This document shows positions 7,785-18,182 of a DNA stretch of 64,000 nt, in pieces. The translations under genes were made by a program, and so were the position numbers. The DNA is from JAFTYR01 sp964571375 (GTDB lineage: Bacteria; Pseudomonadota; Gammaproteobacteria; Burkholderiales; Burkholderiaceae_F): NCBI GenBank assembly GCA_964571375.1, contig CAZNBL010000002.1, positions 1 to 64,000 of the forward strand, given 5' to 3'. Each line of letters starts with the position of its first letter. Within the stretch, counting starts at the first letter, position 1. The notes under the pieces are model-generated. The model was not told where the DNA came from and searched no databases. It was given only the letters and a program-made list of their open reading frames with translations.

Positions 7785-8683
7785 TCGATTTCCTTCAGAG
7801 CGCATCGGCCGACCCAGTCACGGGCAAACTGATGAGCGATACGACCGGAGCGGGAACCGCGGTGAAGAGCAAATCTCAGCGCCTCGCCTCTCCAGTTTTC
7901 GTCGGTTTTACCGCCGAGCGCAATCGTCCATCCTTCGGCAATTCGAAGATATTCGTCCTGCGTATAGGGATAGAAGCTCAGCCAAATACCGAATCTCTCC
8001 GACAGCGACAGTTGCTCTTCGATAGTTTCTGCCGGATGCAGGTCGCCCTTTTCATCGAGGTGACTCGATACATTGTCTTCCATACGCTCGGGAAGGAGGT
8101 GTCTGCGGTTGGATGTAGCATAGATAAGCATGTTGTCGACAGAAGCCGCCGCAGAGCCGTCTAAAGCCGCTTTAAGCGCTTTATAGCCGGATTCTCCGAC
8201 CTCAAAGGAAAGGTCGTCGCAGAAAATCAGAAATTTCTCAGGACGCTTTCCGACAAGAGAAGTGATTTCTCCGAGATCGCCGAGATCATGCTTATCGACC
8301 TCGATCAGACGCAGACCGTCCTTATAGAAGGCTGTCAGCGCAGCACGGATCAAAGACGATTTACCGGTACCCCGCGCGCCCGTCAGAAGAATATTGTTGG
8401 CCGGAAAACCTTTGACAAACTGCTCGGTATTGGCAAAGAGACGCTTCTTCTGCTCATCGATATTCAGAAGGTTTTCGGCTTCTACATAAGCCACCTGCCC
8501 GATCGGCTCAAGCTCTCCGACCTCGATACCGAGATAACGTTTTTTTCTCCAGCGGAAAGCCGGTGCAGACCAATCGATATCCTCTTCGCTTTTCGGCAAA
8601 AGAGGTTCGATGCGACGAAGGATTTCGATAACGGCACGTTCAGTGTTGGCTTCCATAAAACCTCTCGTATTGATTCCGTTCAT
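7781..8683 (-). CDS. DUF815-family AAA ATPase
   Basis: About 300 residues of the DUF815 P-loop ATPase family. It has Walker A GARGTGKSS, a Walker B-like LIFCDDLSFE, and a sensor region IYATSNRRHL. Function is uncharacterised; family members are soluble and sit beside secA and mutT in betaproteobacteria. The start at 8683 has GAGG six bases upstream. Alternatives are an ATG at 8656, also with an AGAGG site, and a TTG at 8707. It follows secA after a terminator-like hairpin and overlaps mutT by four bases. Confidence 0.85.
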   Translation of the reverse strand: MNGINTRGFMEANTERAVIEILRRIEPLLPKSEEDIDWSAPAFRWRKKRYLGIEVGELEPIGQVAYVEAENLLNIDEQKKRLFANTEQFVKGFPANNILLTGARGTGKSSLIRAALTAFYKDGLRLIEVDKHDLGDLGEITSLVGKRPEKFLIFCDDLSFEVGESGYKALKAALDGSAAASVDNMLIYATSNRRHLLPERMEDNVSSHLDEKGDLHPAETIEEQLSLSERFGIWLSFYPYTQDEYLRIAEGWTIALGGKTDENWRGEALRFALHRGSRSGRIAHQFARDWVGRCALKEIE

Positions 8684-8800
8684 GCGTGCCTCACCGCTCT
8701 GCAGCAAGGCGTTTCCGTTACCTACATTTTATCGAATGACCCGGCTCGGACCGCGTGTTGCCGCCTCTGATTTAGCTGCTTTTCGCTTTCCCAAACGAAC

Positions 8801-8824
8801 AAGGCCCCGGTTTCCCGAGGCCTT
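8801..8824 (-). terminator. Hairpin downstream of secA
   Basis: AAGGCCTCGG and CCGGGGCCTT form a ten-base stem, one pair being G-T, closed by a GAAA tetraloop 34 bases after the secA stop. The following sequence GTTCGTTTG is only weakly T-rich, so termination may be partial, allowing some read-through to the DUF815 gene. Confidence 0.6.
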
Positions 8825-8857
8825 GAGTTCTATCTGCGATGACAGATTAAGACGTTA

Positions 8858-11521
8858 TCAGCTGAGCTTGCCGTGGCAGTCTTTGTACTTCTTGCCGCTG
8901 CCGCAGGGGCACGGATCGTTACGACCGACGTGAGCAAACTTATGAGCTTCGGCAGCAGCTTCTGCCTTCTGCTGAGCTTCGAGAGCAGCCTGTTCCTGAG
9001 CGGTTTCCTCAGGTGTCTTCTGGCGGATCTGAACGTTCATCAGCACGCGTGTAACGTCTTCGCCGACCTGTTCAAGCAGACCCTGGAAGAGCATGAATGC
9101 TTCGCGCTTATATTCCTGCTTCGGCTGCTTCTGAGCGTAGCCGCGCAGATGGATACCCTGGCGCAGAGCGTCGAGCTGTGTGAGGTGTTCTCTCCAGCGC
9201 TGATCGAGGAACTGCAGAAGAATATTGCGTTCGAACTGTGCAAAGGCTTCTTTGCCGACCAATTCGACCTTTTCGTCATAAACCTTGTGAGTTGCATCAA
9301 GCAGCATCTGCAACAGTTCTGTGTCGTCGGAACTGTCGGACTTTTCAAGAGCAGCCTTGAGCGGAACTTCAAGATTCCATTCTGCACGCAGAACCTGTTC
9401 GAGACCTTCGAGATCCCACTGTTCTTCAACGGTATCGGCAGGTACAAAGTTGCGGAAGAGACCGGTGAAGTAACCGTCGCGCAGTTCCTGAACCGGAGCA
9501 GAAACTTCCTGGTTTTCAAGAATCTGGTTACGGAGATCGTAAATTTCATGACGCTGATCGTTGGCAACGTCATCGTATTCAAGCAGCTGCTTACGGATAT
9601 CGAAGTTGCGGGATTCGACCTTACGCTGAGCGCTTTCGATCGAGCGGGTCACGATACCTGCTTCGATAGCTTCGCCTTCGGGCAGACGAAGCTTGTTCAT
9701 CAGGCTCTGCATTCTTTCGCCTGCAAAGATTCTGAGCAGCGGATCTTCCATGGAAAGATAGAAGCGGGAGCTGCCGGGGTCACCCTGACGGCCGGCACGG
9801 CCGCGCAGCTGATTGTCGATACGACGGGATTCGTGACGTTCGGAACCGATGATGCGCAGACCGCCGAGAGCGAGAACTGCATCGTGTTCCTTCTGCCATT
9901 CGGCCTTCATTGCAGCAATCTTTTCCTGCTTCTGTTCGGCGCTCAGAGATTCGTCGATTTCAACAGCGTGAACAGCCTTGTTGATACCGCCGCCGAGCAC
10001 GATGTCGGTACCGCGGCCGGCCATATTTGTAGCAATCGTCACAGCACCGAGACGACCGGCTTCAAGCACGATCTGAGCTTCCTTTTCGTGCTGCTTGGCG
10101 TTGAGCACGTTGTGCGGAATGTTTGCAGCAGCAAGCATGCGGCTGATCAGCTCAGAGTTTTCGATGGAAGTTGTACCGACAAGCACCGGCTGCTTGCGGG
10201 CGTAGCAGTCCTTGACGTCATCGAGGATAGCCTTGTACTTTTCAGCGGCTGTTCGATAAACCTTATCCTGCTGGTCATCGCGGATCATTTCGCGGTGAGT
10301 CGGGATAACGACGGTTTCAAGACCGTAAATTTCCTGGAATTCATAAGCTTCCGTATCGGCTGTACCGGTCATACCGGAGAGCTTTTCATACATACGGAAG
10401 AAGTTCTGGAAGGTAATGGAAGCGAAGGTCTGGTTTTCCTGCTGGATCTGTACGCCTTCCTTAGCTTCGACAGCCTGGTGCAGACCGTCGGACCAGCGGC
10501 GGCCCTTCATGAGACGGCCGGTAAATTCGTCAACGATGACGACTTCGCCGTTCTGAACGACATAGTGCTGATCGCGGACAAAGATGCTGTGTGCGCGAAG
10601 TGCTGCATTGAGGTAGTGCAACAGCATGATGTTCTGCGGAGAGTAGAGGCTCTGGCCTTCCGGCAGCAGACCCATCTGACTCATGATCATTTCGACCTTT
10701 TCATGGCCGGCTTCGGAGAGCTGTACCTGGTGACCCTTTTCGTCAACCCAGTAGTCGCCCTCGCCCTTTTCTTCCTTCTGGCGTGTCAGCTGATCGGGAA
10801 TCTTATCGATGGCGATATAGATATCGGTATTGCCTTCGGCAGGACCGGAAATGATGAGCGGAGTACGGGCTTCGTCGATAAGGATGGAGTCCACTTCGTC
10901 GACGATTGCATAGGCAAGGCCTCTCTGACGACGCTGAGCGACATCGTATTCCATGTTGTCGCGCAGGTAGTCAAAGCCGAATTCGTTGTTGGTACCGTAA
11001 GTAATGTCGGCAGCGTATGCAGCCTGCTTGTCGGCGTTCGGCTGATTGGACAGAATCGTACCGACGCTCATACCGAGGAAGTTGTAGAGGCGGCCCATCC
11101 ATTCGGCGTCGCGGCTTGCAAGGTAATCGTTGACGGTCACCACATGACAGCCCTTGGCAGGCAGAGCATTGAGGTATACAGCCAAAGTAGCGGTCAGTGT
11201 CTTACCTTCACCGGTTCTCATTTCGGCAATCTTGCCGTCATTCAAAACCATACCGCCGATGAGCTGTACATCGAAATGGCGCATTCCCAAGACTCGGAAG
11301 CTGGCTTCACGAACCACCGCAAAGGCTTCGGGCAGAATTGCGTCGAGCGTTTCACCCTTAGCGAGGCGATCACGAAACTCTTGCGTCTTTCCGCGCAGCT
11401 CTTCATCGGTGAGCTTTTTGATTTCGGGTTCGAGCTTATTGATTTCTGCAACACGACGTCGATACTGACGGATCAAACGGTCATTGCGGCTGCCGAAAAT
11501 CTTAGTAAGAAAACTTGCCAT
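8858..11521 (-). CDS. secA: Preprotein translocase ATPase SecA
   Basis: An 887-residue motor that drives unfolded preproteins through SecYEG at the inner membrane. It is full length: N-terminal nucleotide-binding domain with MRTGEGKT and DEVDSILID, the preprotein cross-linking domain, a second helicase domain with [10 protein letters not shown], and the C-terminal zinc/SecB-binding tail [14 protein letters not shown]. The extreme C-terminus ends right after this motif, as in SecB-using proteobacteria. It is divergent from dciA across 258 bases that include a leader hairpin. Confidence 0.98.
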   Translation of the reverse strand: MASFLTKIFGSRNDRLIRQYRRRVAEINKLEPEIKKLTDEELRGKTQEFRDRLAKGETLDAILPEAFAVVREASFRVLGMRHFDVQLIGGMVLNDGKIAEMRTGEGKTLTATLAVYLNALPAKGCHVVTVNDYLASRDAEWMGRLYNFLGMSVGTILSNQPNADKQAAYAADITYGTNNEFGFDYLRDNMEYDVAQRRQRGLAYAIVDEVDSILIDEARTPLIISGPAEGNTDIYIAIDKIPDQLTRQKEEKGEGDYWVDEKGHQVQLSEAGHEKVEMIMSQMGLLPEGQSLYSPQNIMLLHYLNAALRAHSIFVRDQHYVVQNGEVVIVDEFTGRLMKGRRWSDGLHQAVEAKEGVQIQQENQTFASITFQNFFRMYEKLSGMTGTADTEAYEFQEIYGLETVVIPTHREMIRDDQQDKVYRTAAEKYKAILDDVKDCYARKQPVLVGTTSIENSELISRMLAAANIPHNVLNAKQHEKEAQIVLEAGRLGAVTIATNMAGRGTDIVLGGGINKAVHAVEIDESLSAEQKQEKIAAMKAEWQKEHDAVLALGGLRIIGSERHESRRIDNQLRGRAGRQGDPGSSRFYLSMEDPLLRIFAGERMQSLMNKLRLPEGEAIEAGIVTRSIESAQRKVESRNFDIRKQLLEYDDVANDQRHEIYDLRNQILENQEVSAPVQELRDGYFTGLFRNFVPADTVEEQWDLEGLEQVLRAEWNLEVPLKAALEKSDSSDDTELLQMLLDATHKVYDEKVELVGKEAFAQFERNILLQFLDQRWREHLTQLDALRQGIHLRGYAQKQPKQEYKREAFMLFQGLLEQVGEDVTRVLMNVQIRQKTPEETAQEQAALEAQQKAEAAAEAHKFAHVGRNDPCPCGSGKKYKDCHGKLS

Positions 11522-11545
11522 TGTTACTATCTCTTTTCAAAATTT

Positions 11546-11579
11546 GCTCGGCTGCCGTCAAGTAACGCACTTGCCGAGC
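11546..11579 (-). promoter_or_regulatory. Leader hairpin upstream of secA
   Basis: GCTCGGC pairs with GCCGAGC at the base, and AAGT with ACTT nearer the tip, on the minus strand; the hairpin ends 24 bases before the secA ATG. A 61-codon open frame (11743-11558) stops inside the loop. E. coli secA is controlled by the upstream arrest peptide SecM; any equivalent here is speculation. Confidence 0.35.
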
Positions 11580-11779
11580 ATATACATACTGCCCGAGCTG
11601 CCGATAAAAGGTCGCAGAAATGCGAATTTATGGATTTTATCAAAGATACGGGAGAGTTCCCTATGTATTTTCACTGCCCCGCACTCTGATAAAACTGTGA
11701 CAAACCAGAGCTTTTTTGATAACGTCGATAGACGGTTCAACACCGCTCGATTCTCGCACCGTTACCTTTCTTATATCTT

Positions 11780-12346
11780 ATGGCATCACGTCAGAATTCA
11801 AGAGCATTCGCCAAGCGAAAAGGCTTTGTCGGACAATTTCTGCAAAACGGCGGGCTGGCCGAAAAAATGGAAGCCGTCGAGGTGGCCGACCATATTGCAT
11901 CGGTCATCGCTCCGCTCTGCAAAGCACATATGCTCGGCTCCGAAATTACCGGTGCCCAGTGCGAAATCACCCGCCAATGGATTCGGAAAACTTATGACGA
12001 TCCTTACGAAAGAGATGACGAGGATCCGTTTGCAAGAGAAGAAAGACTGGTGCTGCGGCTGCACCTGAAAAACACCGCATCTTTGGCGCGCCTCAAACAG
12101 ATTAAAAGCACGCTGGAGGCTGCCTTGATGAACCGCGGCTTCGGCAACCTCATGATCGAGGGTATTTGCGACCCGAAAGCCTATCAGGGATTGGAAAGAC
12201 CGGAAAAGGCACCTTTTGTCGCCCGTAAATGCTACGACAAGGCAAGTATCGCCGCAGAAAAGGTTGCCGCATCCCTGGAAGAAAAATCGCCGCTTAAAGC
12301 GGCGATGATGAAACTCTCTGCGGCACTCGCCGAGAAGAAATCTTAG
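11780..12346 (+). CDS. dciA: DciA-like DUF721 protein, probable helicase-loader factor
   Basis: A 188-residue protein with a central DUF721/DciA-like segment (residues about 85-130: [16 protein letters not shown], then the repeated helical part ending NLMIEGI) and a charged, low-complexity C-terminal tail. DciA replaces DnaC as loader of the replicative helicase DnaB in most bacteria lacking DnaC. The position between lpxC and secA is the one seen in Pseudomonas and many proteobacteria, which supports the call. No good ribosome binding site is visible. Its stop codon overlaps the convergent lpxC stop. Confidence 0.72.
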   Translation: MASRQNSRAFAKRKGFVGQFLQNGGLAEKMEAVEVADHIASVIAPLCKAHMLGSEITGAQCEITRQWIRKTYDDPYERDDEDPFAREERLVLRLHLKNTASLARLKQIKSTLEAALMNRGFGNLMIEGICDPKAYQGLERPEKAPFVARKCYDKASIAAEKVAASLEEKSPLKAAMMKLSAALAEKKS

Positions 12347-13254
12347 ATCTTCAAAGCTGTTGTAAAAGCTTCGGAAACGCTCTTATCGGCAGCATCGAGA
12401 GTCACGATTTCATAGCAGTCTTCGTGGGCGAGAAGCTCACGGAGAAGCTTGTTGTTGAGATCATGACCGGACTTATAAGCACTGTAGTGAGCGATAAGCG
12501 GACTGCCTAAAACATAAAGGTCGCCCATTGCATCGAGCACCTTGTGCTTGGCAAATTCATCCTTGGCACGAAGACCGCCAGAGTTGAGCACGTGGTAATC
12601 GTCCATCACGATGGCGTTGTCCAGAGTACCGCCCTGAGCCAGACCGAGAGCACGCAGTGTTTCAAGGTCGTTCACAAAGCCGAATGTTCTGGCGTAAGAC
12701 ACGTCGCGGATGTAATTGTCGCGTCCGAAATCCACTTCTACGTACTGAGCCGTGGCGTCGATCGCCGGATGACCGAATGCAATCGAGAACGAAAGCTTGT
12801 AGCCGTTGTACGGATCAAGCTTGGCCCACTTGTCGCCGAGATGAATCTGTACGGGCTTGGTCACGCGTACGAACTTTCTCGGAGCTTCCTGCTCTTCGAT
12901 TCCTGCGGCCTGAATGAGGAACACAAAGGTTGCGCCCGAACCGTCCATGATCGGAATTTCCGGAGCATCGACATCGATATAGAGATTGTCGATGCCCATA
13001 CCGGACAGAGCGCTCATCAGATGTTCAATCGTTGCGATGCGCACGCCGTCCTTATCGAGGGTCGTCGCCATACGGGTGTCATTGACACGTGTCGGCTCAG
13101 CCTTGATGGATACCGGCGGATTGACGTCGGTTCGGGTGAACACCAGACCGGTATCGACCGGTGCCGGACGCAGCGTTAAAGAAACTTTACGTCCGGAATG
13201 CAGGCCGATACCTACTGTTGAGAATTCTGACTTAAGCGTCCTTTGCTTAATCAT
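12343..13254 (-). CDS. lpxC: UDP-3-O-acyl-N-acetylglucosamine deacetylase LpxC
   Basis: A 303-residue zinc amidase for the committed step of lipid A synthesis. Zinc ligands are visible in [13 protein letters not shown] and in [23 protein letters not shown] is the usual catalytic-lobe signature. It ends the division and cell-wall cluster, eight bases after ftsZ, so envelope outer-leaflet synthesis is tied to the same transcript. It converges on dciA with a four-base overlap. Confidence 0.97.
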   Translation of the reverse strand: MIKQRTLKSEFSTVGIGLHSGRKVSLTLRPAPVDTGLVFTRTDVNPPVSIKAEPTRVNDTRMATTLDKDGVRIATIEHLMSALSGMGIDNLYIDVDAPEIPIMDGSGATFVFLIQAAGIEEQEAPRKFVRVTKPVQIHLGDKWAKLDPYNGYKLSFSIAFGHPAIDATAQYVEVDFGRDNYIRDVSYARTFGFVNDLETLRALGLAQGGTLDNAIVMDDYHVLNSGGLRAKDEFAKHKVLDAMGDLYVLGSPLIAHYSAYKSGHDLNNKLLRELLAHEDCYEIVTLDAADKSVSEAFTTALKI

Positions 13255-13262
13255 CCGTTGCC

Positions 13263-14945
13263 TCAGTTGTTCGGTTTACGAAGGAAAGAAGGAATATTGA
13301 TGGAAGTGACACCGGTTTCAGAATCCTTCTTCTCTTCCTCTTCTGCAGTCTTGGAGGCCGGTGCGTTGCTTGTCCATACACCGCTTCCCTGACCGCCGCC
13401 GAGCGTGACAAAGATGTCCTTAACAGTCTGCTTTTCGCCGATCATGTTGCCGAAGATGGTGTTGTCGCTCTTCTGAGCAGGCATCTGAACATCACCGTCG
13501 GGCAGGGAAATCGGACGGCTCAGACCGCCGCTGATCGATTCGCGTGCAACAGGCTTTGCTTCAACCGGAGCTTCCGGTGCTGCCGGTTCGACCGGAGCGG
13601 CAGGCACGACGGGTTCGGGGGCAGCCGGAGTTACCGGAGCTGCAGGAACAACCGGTTCGACCGGTGCGGAAACCACCGGAGCCACAGGTGCTGTCGGGGC
13701 AACCGGAGCTACAGGTACTGCGGGAGCCACGGGAGCAACCGGAGCGGGTTGAACGGCCGGAGCCGGAGCAACCTCTGCGGGCTTGACGTATGTAAAGGAT
13801 GTCTTCGGAGCCTGATGATTTTCAGGATTCCACTGCGGAGCAACCGGCTTGGCTACGCGCTGAGTCTGACCGAAAAGATCGGCTTCGGATTCAGCCGGCT
13901 TTGCACGACCTGCCGGATGCGGTTCCCAAACACCGCTGCCGGTGTTGGCAACAGCAGACTGCTGCTTGTTGATGTATGTACCGTCGGTACCTGTCTGATC
14001 GAGACCGGTTGCAATAACGGTAACGCGCATACGGTCGCCCATATTTTCATCAAGCACAGCACCGTAAACGAAGTTGGCGTCCGGATCGGCGAAGTTGCGG
14101 ATCGTTTCCATAGCGCGGCGGACTTCGCTCTGCTTGAGGTTGTCGCTTGCGGTAATGTTGACGAGCACGCCCTTGGCACCCTTGAGTGTGACACCTTCGA
14201 GCAGCGGGCAGGCGATGGCTTCGGATGCGGCTGTGATAGCACGATCCTGACCTTCTGCTTCTGCGGCACCCATCATGGCTGTACCGCGTTCGCTCATCAC
14301 GGTTCTGACGTCTTCGAAGTCGGCGTTCACAATACCCGGAGCGTAAATAATTTCAGCAATACCCGAGCAGGCGTTGTAGAGAACTTCGTCGGCCTTCTCG
14401 AAACATTCCTTCATGGTAGCGTCTTCGCCGAGCTCTTCTTCGAGCTTGTCGTTGAGGATGACGATCAGGGAATGAACTCGATTCTTCAGTGCGGCAAGAC
14501 CGGCTTCGGCATTGCGCATACGGCGGGAGCCTTCGAAGCCGAACGGCTTGGTAACCACAGCAACTGTCAGAATACCGAGTTCCTGAGAAACTTCGGCAAT
14601 GATCGGAGCCGCACCGGTACCTGTACCGCCGCCCATACCGGCCGTAATAAAGACCATGTTGGCACCGCGCAGGGCTTCGGCAATTTCTTCACGAGCTTCG
14701 TTAGCTGCCTGTGCGCCCATTTCGGGACGTGCACCGGCGCCGAGACCGCTGGAACCGAGCTGGATCAGCTTCTTTGCCATAGACTGCGAGAGCGCCTGGC
14801 GGTCAGTATTGGCAGCAATATATTCAACTTCGTCCGTTGTCGAACGGCGAATCATGTTATTCAGTGCATTGCCGCCTGCACCGCCTACACCGATAACTTT
14901 GATAACGGTACCGCTGGCACCGTTTTCTAAAATATCAAAAGCCAT
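13263..14945 (-). CDS. ftsZ: Cell division protein FtsZ with an extended Pro/Ala/Val linker
   Basis: About 560 residues, much longer than the roughly 380-400 usual for proteobacteria. The GTPase core is normal, with the tubulin signature [10 protein letters not shown] and the T7-loop region. The extra length is a C-terminal linker with a run of PVAP/PAAP-type repeats (DNA about 13560-13790). After it come a less repetitive segment and the conserved C-terminal peptide [10 protein letters not shown], which binds FtsA, ZipA and ZapD. The start at 14945 has GGAG upstream and gives the family start MAFDIL; an in-frame start four codons earlier is less likely. Confidence 0.96.
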   Translation of the reverse strand: MAFDILENGASGTVIKVIGVGGAGGNALNNMIRRSTTDEVEYIAANTDRQALSQSMAKKLIQLGSSGLGAGARPEMGAQAANEAREEIAEALRGANMVFITAGMGGGTGTGAAPIIAEVSQELGILTVAVVTKPFGFEGSRRMRNAEAGLAALKNRVHSLIVILNDKLEEELGEDATMKECFEKADEVLYNACSGIAEIIYAPGIVNADFEDVRTVMSERGTAMMGAAEAEGQDRAITAASEAIACPLLEGVTLKGAKGVLVNITASDNLKQSEVRRAMETIRNFADPDANFVYGAVLDENMGDRMRVTVIATGLDQTGTDGTYINKQQSAVANTGSGVWEPHPAGRAKPAESEADLFGQTQRVAKPVAPQWNPENHQAPKTSFTYVKPAEVAPAPAVQPAPVAPVAPAVPVAPVAPTAPVAPVVSAPVEPVVPAAPVTPAAPEPVVPAAPVEPAAPEAPVEAKPVARESISGGLSRPISLPDGDVQMPAQKSDNTIFGNMIGEKQTVKDIFVTLGGGQGSGVWTSNAPASKTAEEEEKKDSETGVTSINIPSFLRKPNN

Positions 14946-15021
14946 TAAGCACTCCAATCCGTAGTCCCGAAAGGGACAAGATACATTTCTTTAATTTTAC
15001 ATTACCACGCCGATAGTGCTG

Positions 15022-16350
15022 TTAGAAATTTCCGAGGAAAAATCCCTTCATGTAATCCACAGCCGAGCGGAATGCGCTCTTCTTCTGTTCGGTCGTACTC
15101 TGTCTCCAGTAACGGCGGTTTAATTCATCGAGATAGCCGATTACCGTGGTGTATTCGGGACAGCTGCAGTACGCAAGTTTCTCGGGATAATCGGAACTGG
15201 TGAAAGCCGCACGGGCGTAGTACTTCATCGTCTCGTCGGCAATCAGAGGAGCTGCAATACGTACATTCATTCGGCGGTTGCCGAGATGCTGGCTGAATAC
15301 TCTCTGAGCCAGGCGGTCGATACCCGGGATTCTGGCGCTGCCGCCGGTAATCACCACACCGTGACCGATGAGCGAAATCATGCCGCGGCTCTTGATGTCG
15401 CTGTAAATATGTTCGAAGCTGTCGAGAACCACGCGCTCCATAATGGCAGCAAGCGACTGATTGCTGAGGACTCTCGGCTGAGGACCGTAGCCGGAGAGTT
15501 CGGGCAACGTCATCTGTCGCTCGGTATCAATGTCCTTTCGGAAATCCAGCAAGCCGAATGTCTTCTTGATCTCTTCGGCTTCCATAGAGGAAAGGCTGGT
15601 AGCCACCGAAATCTCGTCGGTAATATTGTTGCCGCCGAAATTAAAGGCGCGCGAATAGCGTACGGCCTCATCGCTGATAATGCAGGCATCGCTCAGTTCG
15701 GAACCGATATCGATAATCAATGCGCCGAGTTTCTGCTCTTCCTGAGTCAGAAGTACTTTCGCAGGAACCAGAGGATTGAAAAACAGCAGGTTTCGGGTAA
15801 GTTCGATGCCGTTGCGGCGCAGTGCCTTGACCGTGTTCTGGCAGGAACTGGTTTTAGCAGTTACCAGGTGAAGCTTGGCCGTAATACGGGAACCCGTAAG
15901 GCCGACCGGAGACTTGATGCCGCCGTTGTTGTCGACCGAATATTCCTGAGGTACCACGGACAGGTATCCCATCGACGGCGGCAGAGCCGCACCTTTGGCC
16001 ATACTGAGCAGCGTATCGACGTCGCTCTGCTCAATTTCATTATGAGACGGCAGATGAGAGATTTCTGTGTTTTCACTCATCACGAAATTGCCGGAAACAC
16101 CGCTGACCAATTCATTGATCTCGATGCCGGACTTTCTTTCGATCTCGGAAATTACCGCGCGGATCGCATCGACCAGCTTGTTCATGTCCACGACATGACC
16201 GGCGCGCACACCGCTGCTCATCACTTCGGCCATATCGATCACTCTGAAATGATCGATATCGATCGGCTCGGCCAGAACACAAACAATTTTCGACGAACCG
16301 ATATCAAGAGCCGCCAGCAAATTGCTGGATTTATCTGCCATTCTTTTCAT
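15022..16350 (-). CDS. ftsA: Cell division protein FtsA
   Basis: An actin-fold ATPase of about 442 residues that anchors FtsZ to the membrane and recruits later division proteins. The phosphate-binding motif ALDIGSSKIV follows the N-terminus, and the nucleotide motif GVVITGGSARIPGI lies in the C-terminal third. The end (DYMKGFFLGNF) is the amphipathic membrane-targeting helix. The start overlaps the ftsQ 3' end; 16350 is used here, with 16341 (MADKSS) equally consistent with E. coli FtsA. Confidence 0.95.
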   Translation of the reverse strand: MKRMADKSSNLLAALDIGSSKIVCVLAEPIDIDHFRVIDMAEVMSSGVRAGHVVDMNKLVDAIRAVISEIERKSGIEINELVSGVSGNFVMSENTEISHLPSHNEIEQSDVDTLLSMAKGAALPPSMGYLSVVPQEYSVDNNGGIKSPVGLTGSRITAKLHLVTAKTSSCQNTVKALRRNGIELTRNLLFFNPLVPAKVLLTQEEQKLGALIIDIGSELSDACIISDEAVRYSRAFNFGGNNITDEISVATSLSSMEAEEIKKTFGLLDFRKDIDTERQMTLPELSGYGPQPRVLSNQSLAAIMERVVLDSFEHIYSDIKSRGMISLIGHGVVITGGSARIPGIDRLAQRVFSQHLGNRRMNVRIAAPLIADETMKYYARAAFTSSDYPEKLAYCSCPEYTTVIGYLDELNRRYWRQSTTEQKKSAFRSAVDYMKGFFLGNF

Positions 16351-17125
16351 CAGAAACAATTCCGTCAATTTCTTCCGGGGCAGCCTCTGGTCTTACCACT
16401 GCAACCCGGCGGTCATACCTTGCATCAATACGAGTAGGTTCGGCGCCGAAATACGCCTTCATCTTCGGCAGTTCTGCCAGGATTCGGCTGAGTTTGCCTT
16501 CCATCCCGACCTCGGTTTCCAACGTACCGAAAACAATATCGGTTCCGGCGGACTGCCCGCGCTTGATGCCGAGCGTCCAGCCTTTGAATTCATCCATTTC
16601 CAGGGATCGGACAGTTGTGTCATATTTCCTGCCGATTTTTTCCATCGCAAGAAAACGCTCGTAAATAACTGCCGCTTCTTTTTCCGGGCCCTTCAGCCGG
16701 GGCAGCGTACCGTCGCTGTCGGCAACCGCCGTGTTGGTCACAAAGATCTTGCCGCTTTCGGTCAGTACTTCACCGTCGCCCCACAATGCGACAGCCTTGT
16801 GAAGCACAAGCTCCACTGCAATACGGTTCGGCCAAACGCGGGTGACCGAGACATCTTTGACCCAGGGAATATCGACGACCGCATCGCGGATTCTGCGGAT
16901 ATCGGCCGTAAAGTAGGTTCCGGTGACATTGCCTCTGAGCTTTTCCGCAACAGTCTGGGCCGATATCACCGAAGTGTTGCCGACAACACTGACATCAATG
17001 CCCCTGAGCCAAAAATACGGACGCTGAATCAGCCACCAGAGCGATGCGCACAACATAATGAGTACGATCAGCGTCCAGCAGAAGTCAGTCAGGGCACGAA
17101 ATGTATTGTCACTCCAACGCTTCAT
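16331..17125 (-). CDS. ftsQ: Cell division protein FtsQ
   Basis: A bitopic inner-membrane protein of 264 residues that links early and late divisome proteins through FtsB and FtsL. A short basic cytoplasmic tail is followed by one transmembrane helix (LIVLIMLCASLWWLI). The POTRA domain starts IDVSVVGNT, and WPNRIAVEL is the conserved FtsQ segment. The ATG at 17125 is preferred to an upstream GTG at 17164 because the latter would put coding sequence through a hairpin at 17139-17161. It overlaps ftsA. Confidence 0.93.
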   Translation of the reverse strand: MKRWSDNTFRALTDFCWTLIVLIMLCASLWWLIQRPYFWLRGIDVSVVGNTSVISAQTVAEKLRGNVTGTYFTADIRRIRDAVVDIPWVKDVSVTRVWPNRIAVELVLHKAVALWGDGEVLTESGKIFVTNTAVADSDGTLPRLKGPEKEAAVIYERFLAMEKIGRKYDTTVRSLEMDEFKGWTLGIKRGQSAGTDIVFGTLETEVGMEGKLSRILAELPKMKAYFGAEPTRIDARYDRRVAVVRPEAAPEEIDGIVSDEKNGR

Positions 17126-17138
17126 AAAATTCTTTTTC

Positions 17139-17161
17139 AAGAGGCCCGTGCGGGCTCTCTT
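17139..17161 (-). other. Hairpin just before ftsQ
   Basis: AAGAG-GCCCG and CGGGC-CTCTT pair around a two-base core with one bulge, in the ddl-ftsQ gap. It lies 14 bases upstream of the preferred ftsQ start and may shape translation or protect an RNA end. Confidence 0.4.
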
Positions 17162-17186
17162 CACTACAAAACTACAACTGCTTTTG

Positions 17187-17216
17187 CCGCCGACACCGAT
17201 TAAACGGCATCGGCGG
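17187..17216 (-). terminator. Strong hairpin between ddl and ftsQ
   Basis: A twelve-base stem (CCGCCGATGCCG / CGGTGTCGGCGG, two G-T pairs) with loop TTTAAT, starting 15 bases after the ddl stop. No long T run follows (CAAAAGC). It may act as a processing or mRNA-stability element, or as a weak attenuator, separating the mur genes from ftsQAZ. Confidence 0.5.
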
Positions 17217-17230
17217 AATTTGTTTTGCTA

Positions 17231-18181
17231 TCAGGCCTTCAGGGAAGCACCTGCAGCAACTGTCAGCACGAGATCGGCGTAACCGATACCGACAGTGCGG
17301 GCTGCCAGCGGCACCAGAGAGTGCGGTGTCATGCCGGGGGCCGTGTTGATTTCGAGCAGAACGAAGCTGCCGTCCGGACGCAGAATAACGTCGATACGGC
17401 TCCAGCCTTCTGCACCGACGGCCTCGGCTGCCTTCTTGCAGGTTGCCTGAATCTTGGCGGCAACTTCTGCATCGATCGGAGCCGGGCAAAGGTACTCGGT
17501 TTCATCCGAGTAATACTTGTGCTCGAAGTCGTAGTCGCCGCCCGGAGCGCGGATTTCGATAACCGGCAGAGCGCAGAGACCGTTGCCGTCGTGCTGATCG
17601 AGCATGGCAACTGTCAGTTCGCGGCCGACCACGAGTTCTTCGACGATCACTTCCATATTCTTCTTCTGAGTCTTCTTGAAGACTTCGATCAGAGAAGCAG
17701 GATCTGCATCGTTCAGACGATAAAGACCGATGGAGCTGCCTTCCTTGGAGGGCTTGACGATAAGGTTGCGGCCTAATTCGGCAACAGCCTTTTCGCAGTC
17801 AGCTTCGGAATTGAGGATCATGCCGCGCGGTACGGGAATATCGTTGGCCTGCCAGACAACTTTGGTGGCGCGCTTGTCGATACCGATTGCGGAAGCCTGA
17901 ACGCCGCAGCCGGTGTACGGCAGCTGCAGATATTCCATGACGCCCTGAATCACGCCGTCTTCACCGCCTCTGCCGTGAAGAATCATGAATGCGCGGTCGT
18001 AACCGCCGTTCTTAAGATCGTCGAGAGAATCGGTCTGAGGGTCGAACTTTTCAACGTCGGCACCGGATTCCTGCAGGGCACGGAACACACCGTCACCGCT
18101 CATGAGCGACACTTCTCTTTCTGCGGAAATACCGCCGAGTACTACGACAATCTTGCCAAGGGACTTAGGATCAATTTTCAT
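17231..18181 (-). CDS. ddl: D-alanine--D-alanine ligase Ddl
   Basis: A 316-residue ATP-grasp enzyme joining two D-alanines for the peptidoglycan stem peptide. It has VVLGGISAEREVSLMSG at the N-terminus, the HGRGGEDGVIQG loop, and the metal-binding LEINTAPGMTPHSL near the C-terminus. The start lies one base after the murC stop. It is the last mur-type gene before ftsQ, from which it is separated by two hairpins. Confidence 0.97.
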   Translation of the reverse strand: MKIDPKSLGKIVVVLGGISAEREVSLMSGDGVFRALQESGADVEKFDPQTDSLDDLKNGGYDRAFMILHGRGGEDGVIQGVMEYLQLPYTGCGVQASAIGIDKRATKVVWQANDIPVPRGMILNSEADCEKAVAELGRNLIVKPSKEGSSIGLYRLNDADPASLIEVFKKTQKKNMEVIVEELVVGRELTVAMLDQHDGNGLCALPVIEIRAPGGDYDFEHKYYSDETEYLCPAPIDAEVAAKIQATCKKAAEAVGAEGWSRIDVILRPDGSFVLLEINTAPGMTPHSLVPLAARTVGIGYADLVLTVAAGASLKA

Positions 18182-18182
18182 T

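Noticed and set aside
8873..11689. 938-codon plus-strand open frame
   Set aside because: It is antisense to secA, whose motifs are complete; the plus-strand product has no recognisable domain.
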